Source: Bacteroidota bacterium (GTDB lineage Bacteria > Bacteroidota > Bacteroidia > 2-12-FULL-35-15). From it: a stretch of 64,000 bases of DNA. The stretch covers positions 1 to 64,000 of the forward strand of contig CANJPX010000005.1 of NCBI GenBank assembly GCA_947476185.1, given 5' to 3'. The position numbers and the translations under genes were made by a program. The notes below the pieces were generated by a model. That model searched no databases. It worked only from the letters and a program-made list of their open reading frames with translations, and was not told where the DNA came from. Positions 32,131-41,930 of the stretch are shown piece after piece. Positions within the stretch are counted from its first letter, which is position 1. Every line of letters starts with the position of its first letter.

Positions 32131-34638
32131 TTAATTTTTAATGATCTTTTTATTTACCACCTCATTATTTGAGATCATTTGTAGATAATATACCCCACTT
32201 GCATTTTTACTTAAACTGATCTCCTTTTTATTATTACCGGGCAAGGCTTCTATTTCTTCAGTGTAAATGATCTGTCCGGAGATATTCATTACATTAATTT
32301 TTATTGGGCTAGCATTCGAAAGCATAAACTCAACTGTAAATTTATTCGTTGTCGGATTTGGATAAACACTTAATGATAATGTAGTTGAATTTTCTGAGAT
32401 CCCAACATCGCTAATTACTAATACTGAAGAAACCGTTGAACAACCATAAACATTGAACACCTCAACATAATAATTTCCATTTGCGGTAAAATTATAATTC
32501 TGACTTGTTGCACCAACAATTGGAGAACCGTTAAAATACCATTGATATCCAAAGTAGGAAGGAGTGCACATCACCGAATCTAACACCTCTGTAATAGTAG
32601 GTAAGCCGGGGTTTCCTAATACAGTAATTGTAACGGAATCAGTATTGGTACAACCACCAACCGCTGTTCCAATAACAGTATACGTTGTAGTAACAGTTGG
32701 TCCGGCAATTGGATTTGCAATATTCGGATCACTTAAGGAAGATGCAGGTGACCAAACATAAGTACTTGCTCCTGTTGCCAGAAGATTAATATTTACACTT
32801 AAACATGTGCTGTCATTTAATCCTGCATTAACAGGTGGTAATCCAAAAACACTAACCGATTGCGTTGCTGTACTGGAACACCCATTACCATTTGTAATAG
32901 TAACAGTATACGTTCCTGAAGCTGAAACTGTAATAGACTGCAATGTATCATTTACTGAAGTGCTCCACAAATAAGATGTTGCAGCAGCAGCAGTTAATGT
33001 TACGGAACCTCCCGTGCAAAATGATGTAGCCCCGCTTGGAGTGATACTAGGTGAAGGTAATGGAACAACGGTAACTACTATGCTATCCATATCCGTACAA
33101 CCATTCACATTGGTAATTGAAACAAAATACGTTGTAGTAACAGTTGGATTTGCAACAGGATTTGCAATATTTGTAAAATCAAGACCGGTTGAAGGAGTCC
33201 AAACATAGCTAACAGCAGCTGGAGCAGAAGCATTTAATTGAACGGAACTACCATTACAAATAGTTGTATCAACTCCGGCATCAGAGACCAATTGACAATA
33301 TTTTATCGTTTCAAAATCTTCATTTGAACCTGCACCTTTACTTAAACCTGTAATAAAAATGTTTCCTATTCCATCAACAGCTATAGCAGCTGCCTGATCT
33401 GCATTGTTTCCTGTACCATTATATTTTGTGAGCCACTCCTGAGTTCCTGCAGCATCATATTTAATAGTTAAATAATCATTATTAGCACCGGAAGTAAAAG
33501 AATAACCAGTAATATAAACGTTTCCTGTGGCATCCACTGCGATAGCTTTCCCTTCATCATAACCATTTGAAGGTCCATTATATCTTGCTGCCCATTGTGA
33601 TACACCTGCATTATCATATTTAATTGTCAACGCATCTTCAGCAGCACTTCCTGCACCAACACTTTTTCCCGTAACATAAACATTTCCTAGAATGTCAAGA
33701 GTAATAGCATTGGCTCTGTCGTAATCATCACCGGTTCCATTGTATTGTTGAACCCATTGTTGAGCCCCTGCAGAATTGTATTTTACAGTTGCATAATCAT
33801 AATTTGTCAGAACTAATGTCTGGCTATAGCCTGTAACATAAACATTTCCAGAACCATCCACAGAAATTGCTCTGGCTTCATCATATTTTGAGTTAGTACC
33901 ATTATATTGAGTAGCCCATTGTTGTGCTCCGGCTAAATTATATTTAATGGTGATGTAATTAAAATCGGCAGCTGCACTAATATATGAATATCCGGTAACA
34001 TATGCCTCCCCCGTTGTAGAATTTACAAAGATGCCATATCCGGTATCAATACCACCACCTGCGCCATCATATCGATTTGCGTATTGTTGAACACCTGCAG
34101 AACTGTATCGGATAGTTGCTGCAGCACTATTTGCTCCTGAACCATCACTACTGCCAGTAACAATAACATTTCCGGAATTATCCACTCCAATATCCCATGC
34201 TTCATCAGTTCCACCGGCAGTATTAGTGTATCGCGATGCCCATTGCTGAACCCCTAATGAATTATATTTTACGGTTCCATAATCATATCCAGTTGCCGCA
34301 CCACCATAACTCCAACCTGTAACATACACATTTCCAGAACCATCAACAGTAATAGCATGCGCTTCGTCCAAGCTATTTCCCGGACCATTATATTCCGTTC
34401 TCCATAACTGAGTTCCGGCAGGATCATATTTTATTGTAACGTAATCGAAATTCCCACTTGCACCCATCCCTAAGCCTGTAACATACACATTTCCAGATGC
34501 ATCCATAAACAAATCCTCTGCCCTGTCAATATTGCTTCCTGCACTTGAATAACGCGTTTGCCACTGAATATTTATTTGAGCCGTAGAGGCTAAAATGGAG
34601 ATTCCTGAAATAATTATTATTAGTAGTACTTTTTTCAT
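32131..34638 (-). CDS. SBBP-repeat surface protein with type A T9SS C-terminal domain
   Basis: A secreted protein of 835 residues. A signal peptide (KKVLLIIIISGISILASTAQ) is followed by eight SBBP (beta-propeller) repeats of about 50 residues, seen as DGSGNVYVTGYS-like words and TIKYDxAGxQQW segments. Then come three Ig-like or PKD-like domains (each with VxNPTVTTTYxV-type sequence and a GC(T/S) turn) and a type A sorting domain (LSVYPNPTTNKFTVEF, GVYYLQM, NKKIIKN). It is a T9SS client displayed on or released from the surface. It is monocistronic. The propeller repeats are also visible at DNA level and could recombine. Confidence 0.92.
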   Translation of the reverse strand: MKKVLLIIIISGISILASTAQINIQWQTRYSSAGSNIDRAEDLFMDASGNVYVTGLGMGASGNFDYVTIKYDPAGTQLWRTEYNGPGNSLDEAHAITVDGSGNVYVTGWSYGGAATGYDYGTVKYNSLGVQQWASRYTNTAGGTDEAWDIGVDNSGNVIVTGSSDGSGANSAAATIRYSSAGVQQYANRYDGAGGGIDTGYGIFVNSTTGEAYVTGYSYISAAADFNYITIKYNLAGAQQWATQYNGTNSKYDEARAISVDGSGNVYVTGYSQTLVLTNYDYATVKYNSAGAQQWVQQYNGTGDDYDRANAITLDILGNVYVTGKSVGAGSAAEDALTIKYDNAGVSQWAARYNGPSNGYDEGKAIAVDATGNVYITGYSFTSGANNDYLTIKYDAAGTQEWLTKYNGTGNNADQAAAIAVDGIGNIFITGLSKGAGSNEDFETIKYCQLVSDAGVDTTICNGSSVQLNASAPAAVSYVWTPSTGLDFTNIANPVANPTVTTTYFVSITNVNGCTDMDSIVVTVVPLPSPSITPSGATSFCTGGSVTLTAAAATSYLWSTSVNDTLQSITVSASGTYTVTITNGNGCSSTATQSVSVFGLPPVNAGLNDSTCLSVNINLLATGASTYVWSPASSLSDPNIANPIAGPTVTTTYTVIGTAVGGCTNTDSVTITVLGNPGLPTITEVLDSVMCTPSYFGYQWYFNGSPIVGATSQNYNFTANGNYYVEVFNVYGCSTVSSVLVISDVGISENSTTLSLSVYPNPTTNKFTVEFMLSNASPIKINVMNISGQIIYTEEIEALPGNNKKEISLSKNASGVYYLQMISNNEVVNKKIIKN

Positions 34639-34660
34639 GCTTATGCAAAATAAGTTTAGC

Positions 34661-34668
34661 CAAAACTA
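34661..34668 (-). promoter_or_regulatory. TAnnTTTG -7 element upstream of the SBBP gene
   Basis: The minus strand reads TAGTTTTG, 23 bases before the start codon. The match is exact, but no TTG is seen at -33 and the leader would be short. Confidence 0.35.
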
Positions 34669-34709
34669 AGCTTTTTTATTATAAATATGACATTTTGGAC
34701 GATAAAAAA

Positions 34710-34738
34710 TTGTATGAAAAAAAAATATATTACATTTA
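34710..34738 (+). promoter_or_regulatory. Promoter of the PKD adhesin/PorP/OmpA operon
   Basis: TTG (34710-34712), 18 bases, TACATTTA (34731-34738). The -7 box differs from the consensus only at its last base; spacing is right. It is 40 bases before the ATG. Confidence 0.6.
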
Positions 34739-34777
34739 CGGTTCGTAATTGTTTTCAACGTCTAAAGAATTAACTGA

Positions 34778-37700
34778 ATGAAGAATAAATTTTTACTCCT
34801 AATTATTTTTGTCTTCCTTCTCTCTTTTGTTACCCAAGCAACTCATATTGTCGGTGGTTCCCTTACCTATGAACAATTAGGTGGATCTACCTATCGTGTA
34901 ACATTAAAACTTTACCGAGATTGTAAGGCGGGAAGTGCTGCTTTTCCAAATCCAGTTACAATTGAGGTAAGAAGAAGCTGTGGTACTGTTTCACTTGCAG
35001 ATATTGTTATTCCATTCCCCGGCGCAACTCTTGTTCCACCAAACATTGACACTTGTGCTGTAAATCCGGGTATTTGTCTTGAAGAAGCTGTTTACACCAA
35101 AGTGGTAAGCGGGCTTCCGCCAACTGCCGGAGGATATGATCTCTTCTTTTCTTATTGCTGCAGAAACTCTACCTTATTAAATATTGTTGCACCGCTTTCC
35201 GCCGGAGAAACCTGGTATGCTCATATTCCCGATAATGGTATTGTGATCGCGAATAGCAGTCCGAAATGGGTAAGACCTCCTCCAGTTTTCGTTTGTCAGG
35301 GAAACAATATGTTTGTAGATCACGGCGCTACTGATGCTGACGGAGATTCTCTTGTATACTCATTGTATACTCCTTATACTGATCTTCCTGCTGCAACTTG
35401 GCCAGGCTGTGTATTCACCCAACCAACCGTTACATGGACCAGCACCTATGGTGCCAATAATCCTTTAGATGCAGGAACTCCAAACTCTTTGACAATTAGC
35501 TCTACAGGAATGATAAATGGTGTACCGCCGATTCTAGGTCAATTTGTTGCCGGTGTAAAATGTGAAGAGTGGAGGAATGGTGTTAAGATTGGTCAGATCC
35601 TACGCGACTTTCAATTTAACGTTGTGAACTGCCCGCCTGTTGCTGTGGCTAGTTTCAACTCAAGCGGTGCGTGTAGCGGAACAACTATTACCTTCACAAA
35701 TACGACCACTCCAACTGCTAACACTTATTTATGGGATTTTGGTGATGGTTCTCCAACAACAACTGTTACAAGTCCTACTCATACCTATCCGGCATTAGGA
35801 AGTTATACCGTCCAATTGATCATCAACAATGGTACTCCTTGTGCCGATACAATGACGCATACGGTTAATATTTCATTTGTTATTTCTAATTATACCAGCG
35901 ATGCCCCAAACTGTATGGGACTCCCTATAAATTATACTGATAATTCATCCGTGGATCCCGGAAGTTCTATCACATCATGGAACTGGAATTTCGGTGACGG
36001 ATTTACTTCCTCGCTGCAAGATCCAACACATATATATGGTGTCGGAGGTACTTTTAACGTTAGTTTGGTTGTTACTACTTTAGCCGGATGTAAGGATACA
36101 ATTGTTTATCCAGTCACCATTCAAGGCAGGCCAATTGCAAATGCAGGTGGCGATACGATCAGTTGTACCAACAATTCAACCATTACTTTGGGCGGTACAA
36201 TACTGAATGCCCTTGGCGGACAATGGATCGGAGGGCTCGGTAGTAGTTTCTCTTCTAGTATCTCGTTAAATCCTACTTATACACCTTCTGCCGGCGCTAT
36301 CGCCAGTGGAGCAGACACATTATTATTATATACAACAGGTAACGGATTTTGTCCGGCTGATACCGATCAGGTGATAATTTCTTTTTACCCCGGGCCGACA
36401 ATAAATGCCGGAGCTAATATTTTCGTCTGTAAGGATACCGCAAGTGTGCCTGTTTGTGCAATACTCACTGTATCATCAGGTGGATTATGGGCTACAACTG
36501 GAACAGGAACATTTGTGAGTCCTACTTCATTGTGTACCAGCTACATTCCTAGTACTGCCGACACTTCTGCGGGCACCGTTATGCTTTATGTGACATCCAC
36601 AGGAAATGGAAATTGTATTGCAGCAAGCGACAGCACAATAGTAACATTTACCGCAACACCAATTGCTGTTATTACTTCAGGTAACAGCGCCTGCGCAAGC
36701 AATCCAATAGCACTAAACGCATCTGTTACAACTAGTAATGGAATTTGGACATCAAGTGGAACCGGTTCATTCGCACCAAGTGATACGTCATTAAGTAGTA
36801 CTTATTTGCCGAGCCCTTCAGACGATCTTTCCGGAAGTGTTACTTTAATTTTTACTTCCACAAACAATGGCGGTTGTCATTCTAATGCTGACACCATTAA
36901 CATTACGATCATACCGTCACCAATAGCAGCCTTCAGCAGCGTAAATGCTTGTCCGCAAGACACGGTTGTCTTTACTGATGCTTCCACATCTGTTGGAACT
37001 ATCGTAGGATGGAGCTGGAATTTTGGCGATCTGGGAACAAGCATTTTGCAGGATCCTACACACATTTACGCTTCAGGTGGTCCTTACACTGTATCATTAA
37101 TTGTTACCTCTAATAATGGCTGCGTTGATACACTTGCACAAACTTTAAATGTATTTGAAAAACCAGTAGCTAATTTTAATGCCAACGGTATTTGTTTGGA
37201 TGACGGAACAGTTTATACTGATATGTCTACTATTGGTGGAGGGGCAACAATCGCTTCATGGAATTGGACATTCGGTGATTCAAGTCCGAACAGTACAATT
37301 CAGAATCCTTCACATAACTTCCCTTCTGCAGGATCTTACAATACAATTTTGATCGTTCAATCATCTCAGGGATGTATTGATTCTGTTACACAAGTAGTAA
37401 ATGTTTTACCCGGACCCGGCGCGGCTTTTACGGCGGACGATTTTACAGGAAACGTAAATCAAACCATTAATTTTTCTGACCAATCTACAAATGGTCCGAT
37501 TTCGTGGTTTTGGAATTTTGGTGATTCCTCTGCCGATTCATCATCAACCTTACAAAACCCTACTCACATTTATGGAGCAGGGGGATATTATGATGTATGT
37601 TTGATCGTTACAGACATTAATGGTTGTACCGATACCATCTGCAAAACAGAAATTATTTCAATGCCACCGGAAATACCAACCGGATTTTCTCCAAATGGAG

Positions 37701-37954
37701 ATGGAGCGAATGATATTTTCTATGTCTATGGCGGTCCATTCAAGAAATTAGAATTTAAAATTTATAATAACTGGGGCGAATTGATTTTTGAATCAAGTGA
37801 TGCAACTGATTGTTTGGGTCACTCCTGTGCAGGATGGGATGGCAAACGCAACAATATTGAACAAGCCATCGGAGTATATGTTTATACAGTTGTTGGTATT
37901 ACAATGGATGACAAAGAATATAAATTGTCAGGAGATGTTACTTTGTTGCGATAA
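34778..37954 (+). CDS. PKD-repeat surface protein with type B T9SS C-terminal domain
   Basis: A 1058-residue putative adhesin. It has a signal peptide (NKFLLLIIFVFLLSFVTQA), an N-terminal ATHIVGGSLTYEQLGG module of the same type as in the 909-residue ORF at 19811, and five PKD domains (WDFGDGSPTTT, WNFGDGFTSS, WNFGDLGTS, WTFGDSSPNS, WNFGDSSADSS). The second and third PKD domains are separated by Ig-like segments. The C-terminus is a CHU_C/type B sorting domain (PTGFSPNGDGANDIF, KIYNNWGELIF, GWDGKRN, GVYVYTV). It is followed by PorP/SprF and a PorE-like gene, the usual partners of type B clients such as SprB. Confidence 0.93.
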   Translation: MKNKFLLLIIFVFLLSFVTQATHIVGGSLTYEQLGGSTYRVTLKLYRDCKAGSAAFPNPVTIEVRRSCGTVSLADIVIPFPGATLVPPNIDTCAVNPGICLEEAVYTKVVSGLPPTAGGYDLFFSYCCRNSTLLNIVAPLSAGETWYAHIPDNGIVIANSSPKWVRPPPVFVCQGNNMFVDHGATDADGDSLVYSLYTPYTDLPAATWPGCVFTQPTVTWTSTYGANNPLDAGTPNSLTISSTGMINGVPPILGQFVAGVKCEEWRNGVKIGQILRDFQFNVVNCPPVAVASFNSSGACSGTTITFTNTTTPTANTYLWDFGDGSPTTTVTSPTHTYPALGSYTVQLIINNGTPCADTMTHTVNISFVISNYTSDAPNCMGLPINYTDNSSVDPGSSITSWNWNFGDGFTSSLQDPTHIYGVGGTFNVSLVVTTLAGCKDTIVYPVTIQGRPIANAGGDTISCTNNSTITLGGTILNALGGQWIGGLGSSFSSSISLNPTYTPSAGAIASGADTLLLYTTGNGFCPADTDQVIISFYPGPTINAGANIFVCKDTASVPVCAILTVSSGGLWATTGTGTFVSPTSLCTSYIPSTADTSAGTVMLYVTSTGNGNCIAASDSTIVTFTATPIAVITSGNSACASNPIALNASVTTSNGIWTSSGTGSFAPSDTSLSSTYLPSPSDDLSGSVTLIFTSTNNGGCHSNADTINITIIPSPIAAFSSVNACPQDTVVFTDASTSVGTIVGWSWNFGDLGTSILQDPTHIYASGGPYTVSLIVTSNNGCVDTLAQTLNVFEKPVANFNANGICLDDGTVYTDMSTIGGGATIASWNWTFGDSSPNSTIQNPSHNFPSAGSYNTILIVQSSQGCIDSVTQVVNVLPGPGAAFTADDFTGNVNQTINFSDQSTNGPISWFWNFGDSSADSSSTLQNPTHIYGAGGYYDVCLIVTDINGCTDTICKTEIISMPPEIPTGFSPNGDGANDIFYVYGGPFKKLEFKIYNNWGELIFESSDATDCLGHSCAGWDGKRNNIEQAIGVYVYTVVGITMDDKEYKLSGDVTLLR

Positions 37955-37987
37955 TATTATTATTTAGAAATAGTAGGATATACTTTT

Positions 37988-39010
37988 ATGAAACACGTTT
38001 TTTCAACATACATTAGACACACGACCAAAACAGTCTTTTTACTGGCTTGTCTTGTATTTGGTAAAGTTGCCTCTGCTCAGGATTTTCACTTATCGCAATA
38101 TGACGCTCCTCCTATGTTTTTAAATCCTGCCATGACAGGAATGTTTGACGGGAAATATCGTGTTCACGCACACTATCGTACACAATGGATGGCAGTGGCT
38201 ACAAAACCATTTACAACAGCTGGAATATCTTTTGACATGCCTGTAAAAAAATTCGGAGTAGGTCTTCAGGTTTTTAATTACCGCGCAGGTGTTGGAAATT
38301 ACAATGTTTTTAGTGCCTTATTATCTGTTGGTTATGATGTGGTATTTGACAAAGAAAAGAAACATCATTTAGCGTTGGGAATCCAAGGCGGGGTCGTTCA
38401 AAAAAGTGTAAACATCGACAAACTTACATTCGGTAATCAGTATACAACTGTTGATGGCGGAGGATTCAACACATCGATTTCAAGTGGTGAATCATACAGT
38501 AATACAAACTTTTTGATTCATGATATCAATGCCGGATTTCTATATTATTACGCTAAAGATAATGCACGCTTAAATCCCTTCATCGGGTTTTCTGCATTTC
38601 ACTTAACACAACCGACAGAAACATTTTTTGGATCTTCAAATAAATTACCAATACGATATTATTTACATGGTGGTGTAAAAGTAAATGTCAACGAAAAAAT
38701 CCAGTTGTTACCGAAGTTCATATACATGAAACAGATCAACGATCAGGAATTTACTGCAACTTTATTATTGCATTACTTCTTAAAAAATTCTGATTCTTAT
38801 TTGATCTTTGGACCAACATATAGAAATAAAGATGCTGCAATTATTGAAGCAGGATTAAAAAAAGGAAGTTATACGGCACGCATCAGCTATGATATTAATA
38901 CCTCATCCTTAAAACAGGTATCGAATCACCGTGGTGGTTTCGAAATATCATTAACTTATGTTGCCCGCACAAAAAAACCAAATCCATTAGCTAATTGCCC
39001 AAGATTATAG
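37988..39010 (+). CDS. PorP/SprF family type IX secretion membrane protein
   Basis: A 340-residue outer-membrane protein of the PorP/SprF family. The signal peptide ends at VASAQ; the mature part begins DFHLSQYDAPPMFLNPAMTG, the family hallmark, and goes on as a beta-barrel of about 14 strands. In Flavobacterium johnsoniae, SprF and relatives are needed to secrete and attach the type B client encoded beside them. It lies 33 bases after such a client here, so it is probably that client's dedicated factor (inference). The core T9SS genes (gldK-N, sprA) are elsewhere. Confidence 0.94.
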   Translation: MKHVFSTYIRHTTKTVFLLACLVFGKVASAQDFHLSQYDAPPMFLNPAMTGMFDGKYRVHAHYRTQWMAVATKPFTTAGISFDMPVKKFGVGLQVFNYRAGVGNYNVFSALLSVGYDVVFDKEKKHHLALGIQGGVVQKSVNIDKLTFGNQYTTVDGGGFNTSISSGESYSNTNFLIHDINAGFLYYYAKDNARLNPFIGFSAFHLTQPTETFFGSSNKLPIRYYLHGGVKVNVNEKIQLLPKFIYMKQINDQEFTATLLLHYFLKNSDSYLIFGPTYRNKDAAIIEAGLKKGSYTARISYDINTSSLKQVSNHRGGFEISLTYVARTKKPNPLANCPRL

Positions 39011-39012
39011 TT

Positions 39013-41076
39013 ATGAAAAGCACGAAGAATATTTTTGCATTATTATTTCTGTTTGTAACTGTAACTGCTTTTGCTCAGACCAAAAGGGAGTGGAGAGAGT
39101 ATGCTGATATCGCTTATAAGAACGGGGATTATAAAAGTGCTTTAACGTTTTATTTAAAAATAATCGACAAAGGGACTTCTGTTGATCTCACCTTTCCATA
39201 CACATCTAAACCTTATGTTGCTCCTCCGAAAAAAAATAAGGACAGCGCGAAAGTTGTAAAAGACTCCGTAAAAACGGAGGTTACAAATGATCCACTTGAA
39301 CAATATACAATTCATCAAATTGCGGATTGTTACCGATTGAATCATGATTATGCAAATGCAGAGATCTGGTTTAAAAAATCTGTAGACAACAAACCTGTGG
39401 ATTATCCTTATGAACGTTTTTGGTATGGTGATGCTCTGATGAAGAACCAACGTTATCCAGGTGCTGCATTTCAATTTGAAATGGTGATGAATGATTCGGA
39501 GAAAAAAGACTCTGTAATGTTCAAGCAAGCGAAACTAAAAATTGCCGGTTGCTATTTGGCTACTGATACTTCTAATATCAAATCAGGAGTAATCATTAAA
39601 AAGCTTGATTCAATCTTTAATTTAGGAACTGCAAGTTTTGCAGTAAACTATTACGGTGATGCGAATACTATTCAATTTACCACGGCGCGCGATGGCAATA
39701 CTGTTTTGGATCCGAAAAAACAAGACCCAAAATATGTCTGCGATATCTACACCTTAAAGAAAACAAATAGCGGTTGGAACAGCTTGAGCAAGATTGAAGG
39801 TCCTGCGAATACAGAAATGCATGAAGGAGCAGGATTTTTAACTTTAGACAGAAGCAATTATTTTTTCACTCGCTGGTCAACAACAAATAAAAATGAGTGT
39901 TCTATTTATCTTTCAAAATCAATGAATGATAAATGGCTTGGTGCAGAAAAATTAAATGATAATATAAATCTTGCAGGATATAAAACAATGCACCCATCAC
40001 TTTCTCCAGATGGAAGTGTTTTGTATTTCTCCTCCAACCGACCGGGAGGTTTCGGGAAAATGGATCTTTGGTATGTGAATTTAGATGATGACAGCCGTCC
40101 AACCGGCTCCCCAATCAATATGGGACCTTTATTCAATACTCCGGGAGACGAAGTGACACCATTCTTTCATTATTATACATCAACACTTTATTTCAGTTCT
40201 GACGGACATCCGGGATTTGGCGGATTGGATATTTTTAAGTCTTCGTACAACAGTGATTCATTGTGGTCCGCTCCCAAAAATTTAGGCGCTCCATTTAACT
40301 CCAGTAAAGACGATTCATATTTTGTTTTAGAACGTAGTCAGAGAAATGGATTTTTAACTTCCGACAGAGAGGAATGTAAAACCTGTTCAGGTGGAGCATG
40401 TTTAAAAGTATATTCGATAGAAAAAGATCCGTTGGTATTTGATCTAAAAGGAACTGTATATAATGCTGAAACAAATCAGGTGATTGCAAATGCAATGATC
40501 ACTGTAAAAGATATTCGTGGAGATAAAGAACCATTTTATTTATTCTCAGATGCTGATGGAAATTATTTCACAGCCTTGGATGAAGGAATGGAATTGTATT
40601 TAAAAGCACAGAAAAATAAATTTTTCGGTGATGCCGGAAACGTAACTACATTGGGCCTAACAGAATCTGCTCACTTGGTAAAAGATTTCTTTTTATCTCC
40701 TATTCCTTCCGGAGATATCGTGATCCCGGGCATCGAATACGATTTGGATAAAGCTACTTTACGACCAGCTTCAAAAAAGATCCTGGACGATCTTACAGAT
40801 TTCTTGAATTTGAATAATAACTTAACTGTTGAAATTAACTCACACACTGATGATCGTGGAAGTGATAAATACAATATGAAATTATCACAAGAGAGAGCTA
40901 AATCTTGTGTTGACTATTTAATTTCAAAAGGCATCGCACCTGAACGATTATTACCTCAGGGATACGGCGAAAGCAAATTGTTGATTCCACATGCAACAAC
41001 AGAGGAAGAACATCAAAAGAATAGAAGAACAGCCTTCCGACCACTGAAAGAAGGAGATATCAGAACTACCAAATAA
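39013..41076 (+). CDS. PorE-like OmpA family protein (TPR, propeller, CRD, OmpA)
   Basis: A periplasmic or outer-membrane peptidoglycan-binding protein of about 687 residues. It has a signal peptide (KSTKNIFALLFLFVTVTAFAQ), a TPR region (about 25-190), a PD40/WD40-like propeller (about 200-480, with PSLSPDGSVLYFSSNRPGG), a carboxypeptidase-regulatory-like domain (about 490-560) and a C-terminal OmpA domain (about 575-685, with LTVEINSHTDDRGSDKYN and LSQERAKSCVDYL). This order matches PorE of Porphyromonas gingivalis. The ATG at 39013 follows the PorP stop codon by two bases and is preferred to the TTG start of the track. Confidence 0.93.
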   Translation: MKSTKNIFALLFLFVTVTAFAQTKREWREYADIAYKNGDYKSALTFYLKIIDKGTSVDLTFPYTSKPYVAPPKKNKDSAKVVKDSVKTEVTNDPLEQYTIHQIADCYRLNHDYANAEIWFKKSVDNKPVDYPYERFWYGDALMKNQRYPGAAFQFEMVMNDSEKKDSVMFKQAKLKIAGCYLATDTSNIKSGVIIKKLDSIFNLGTASFAVNYYGDANTIQFTTARDGNTVLDPKKQDPKYVCDIYTLKKTNSGWNSLSKIEGPANTEMHEGAGFLTLDRSNYFFTRWSTTNKNECSIYLSKSMNDKWLGAEKLNDNINLAGYKTMHPSLSPDGSVLYFSSNRPGGFGKMDLWYVNLDDDSRPTGSPINMGPLFNTPGDEVTPFFHYYTSTLYFSSDGHPGFGGLDIFKSSYNSDSLWSAPKNLGAPFNSSKDDSYFVLERSQRNGFLTSDREECKTCSGGACLKVYSIEKDPLVFDLKGTVYNAETNQVIANAMITVKDIRGDKEPFYLFSDADGNYFTALDEGMELYLKAQKNKFFGDAGNVTTLGLTESAHLVKDFFLSPIPSGDIVIPGIEYDLDKATLRPASKKILDDLTDFLNLNNNLTVEINSHTDDRGSDKYNMKLSQERAKSCVDYLISKGIAPERLLPQGYGESKLLIPHATTEEEHQKNRRTAFRPLKEGDIRTTK

Positions 41077-41085
41077 TAAAAAAAG

Positions 41086-41109
41086 CCAAACAAATGTTTG
41101 GTTTTTTTT
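41086..41109 (+). terminator. Terminator after the PorE-like gene
   Basis: The stem CCAAACA / TGTTTGG has a 2-base loop and is followed by TTTTTTTT; A residues upstream extend the pairing. It probably also serves the convergent small gene. Confidence 0.8.
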
Positions 41110-41145
41110 ATTGAGAAGTTCTTCGAAAAATAAAAATTTAACAAC

Positions 41146-41361
41146 CTATTTCGATACGTAATAATTAATTGAGGGTTTACTATTTATTCCCATTGAGGGA
41201 GCAAACTTATGCACTCTCTTTTTTCTTTTTCTGTGATCACGTTTTGTCCCACAAGCTGGTTTCGGAGCACAACCCATTTCATTAACAACAATAATACTCG
41301 CAGTAAGAAGAAACATCAAACTTACCATGGATAATTTGGGTAGAAAAAAAAATCGTTTCAT
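41146..41361 (-). CDS. Small exported basic protein
   Basis: A 71-residue protein if read from the ATG at 41361 (KRFFFLPKLSMVSLMFLLTA); the track start is a TTG 45 bases earlier. The hydrophobic N-terminus is followed by a cysteine pair (MGCAPKPACG) and a strongly basic run (KRDHRKRKKRVHK). The cysteine after EMG is a poor lipobox, so lipoprotein status is uncertain. No family was recognised. Conservation has to be shown before a function can be discussed. Confidence 0.55.
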   Translation of the reverse strand: MKRFFFLPKLSMVSLMFLLTASIIVVNEMGCAPKPACGTKRDHRKRKKRVHKFAPSMGINSKPSINYYVSK

Positions 41362-41633
41362 TTTATTTGTTAAATTTTTAATCATTTTTTTATGAAGGAA
41401 TTTCAATTTTTGAATTCTTCCGTCTTTTAAAGTTACAAAAATATTTTAATTGACAACGTTTCTATTTCTTGAGTCAAAAACAATAAAAAATAAGTGAACA
41501 AAATTTAGGTTTATTTAATAAGCTAAATTACATTTATGTATGTGTAAAAAGAGAAACTGTTCCGGAAATTTAATCTTTTGAAATATAGATCAACAATACT
41601 TTTTCTGAAAAAATAACTAAAAAAAACATCCCA

Positions 41634-41930
41634 ATGGAAAACAGAGACGAACAATTATGGCGCATCGCCAAAAAGCGTGCAGGATTTAAAAAGCAATTGG
41701 CATCCTACATTATTGTAAATGGATTTTTATGGTCAATGTGGTATTTTACACAGGATCACAGTGATTTTGACACAGTGCAAGGAAGAGACTTCCCTTGGCC
41801 AATATGGTGTACACTTGGTTGGGGTATTGGATTAGCCTTTGGTTATTATAATGCATACCACGACGACAAAGAAACAAATACCATAAGAGAATATCAAAAG
41901 CTAAAGGACAAAGAGGTAAATAAAAATTAA
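41634..41930 (+). CDS. 2TM domain-containing protein
   Basis: A 98-residue protein of the 2TM domain type found widely in Bacteroidota. It begins with a short helix (EQLWRIAKKRAGFKKQLASY), followed by two hydrophobic helices (IIVNGFLWSMWYF and FPWPIWCTLGWGIGLAFGYY) and a charged tail. In other proteins this module sits beside LytTR regulators or histidine kinases, but it is alone here. Its stop codon overlaps that of the convergent TonB-dependent receptor gene within TTAA. Confidence 0.88.
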   Translation: MENRDEQLWRIAKKRAGFKKQLASYIIVNGFLWSMWYFTQDHSDFDTVQGRDFPWPIWCTLGWGIGLAFGYYNAYHDDKETNTIREYQKLKDKEVNKN

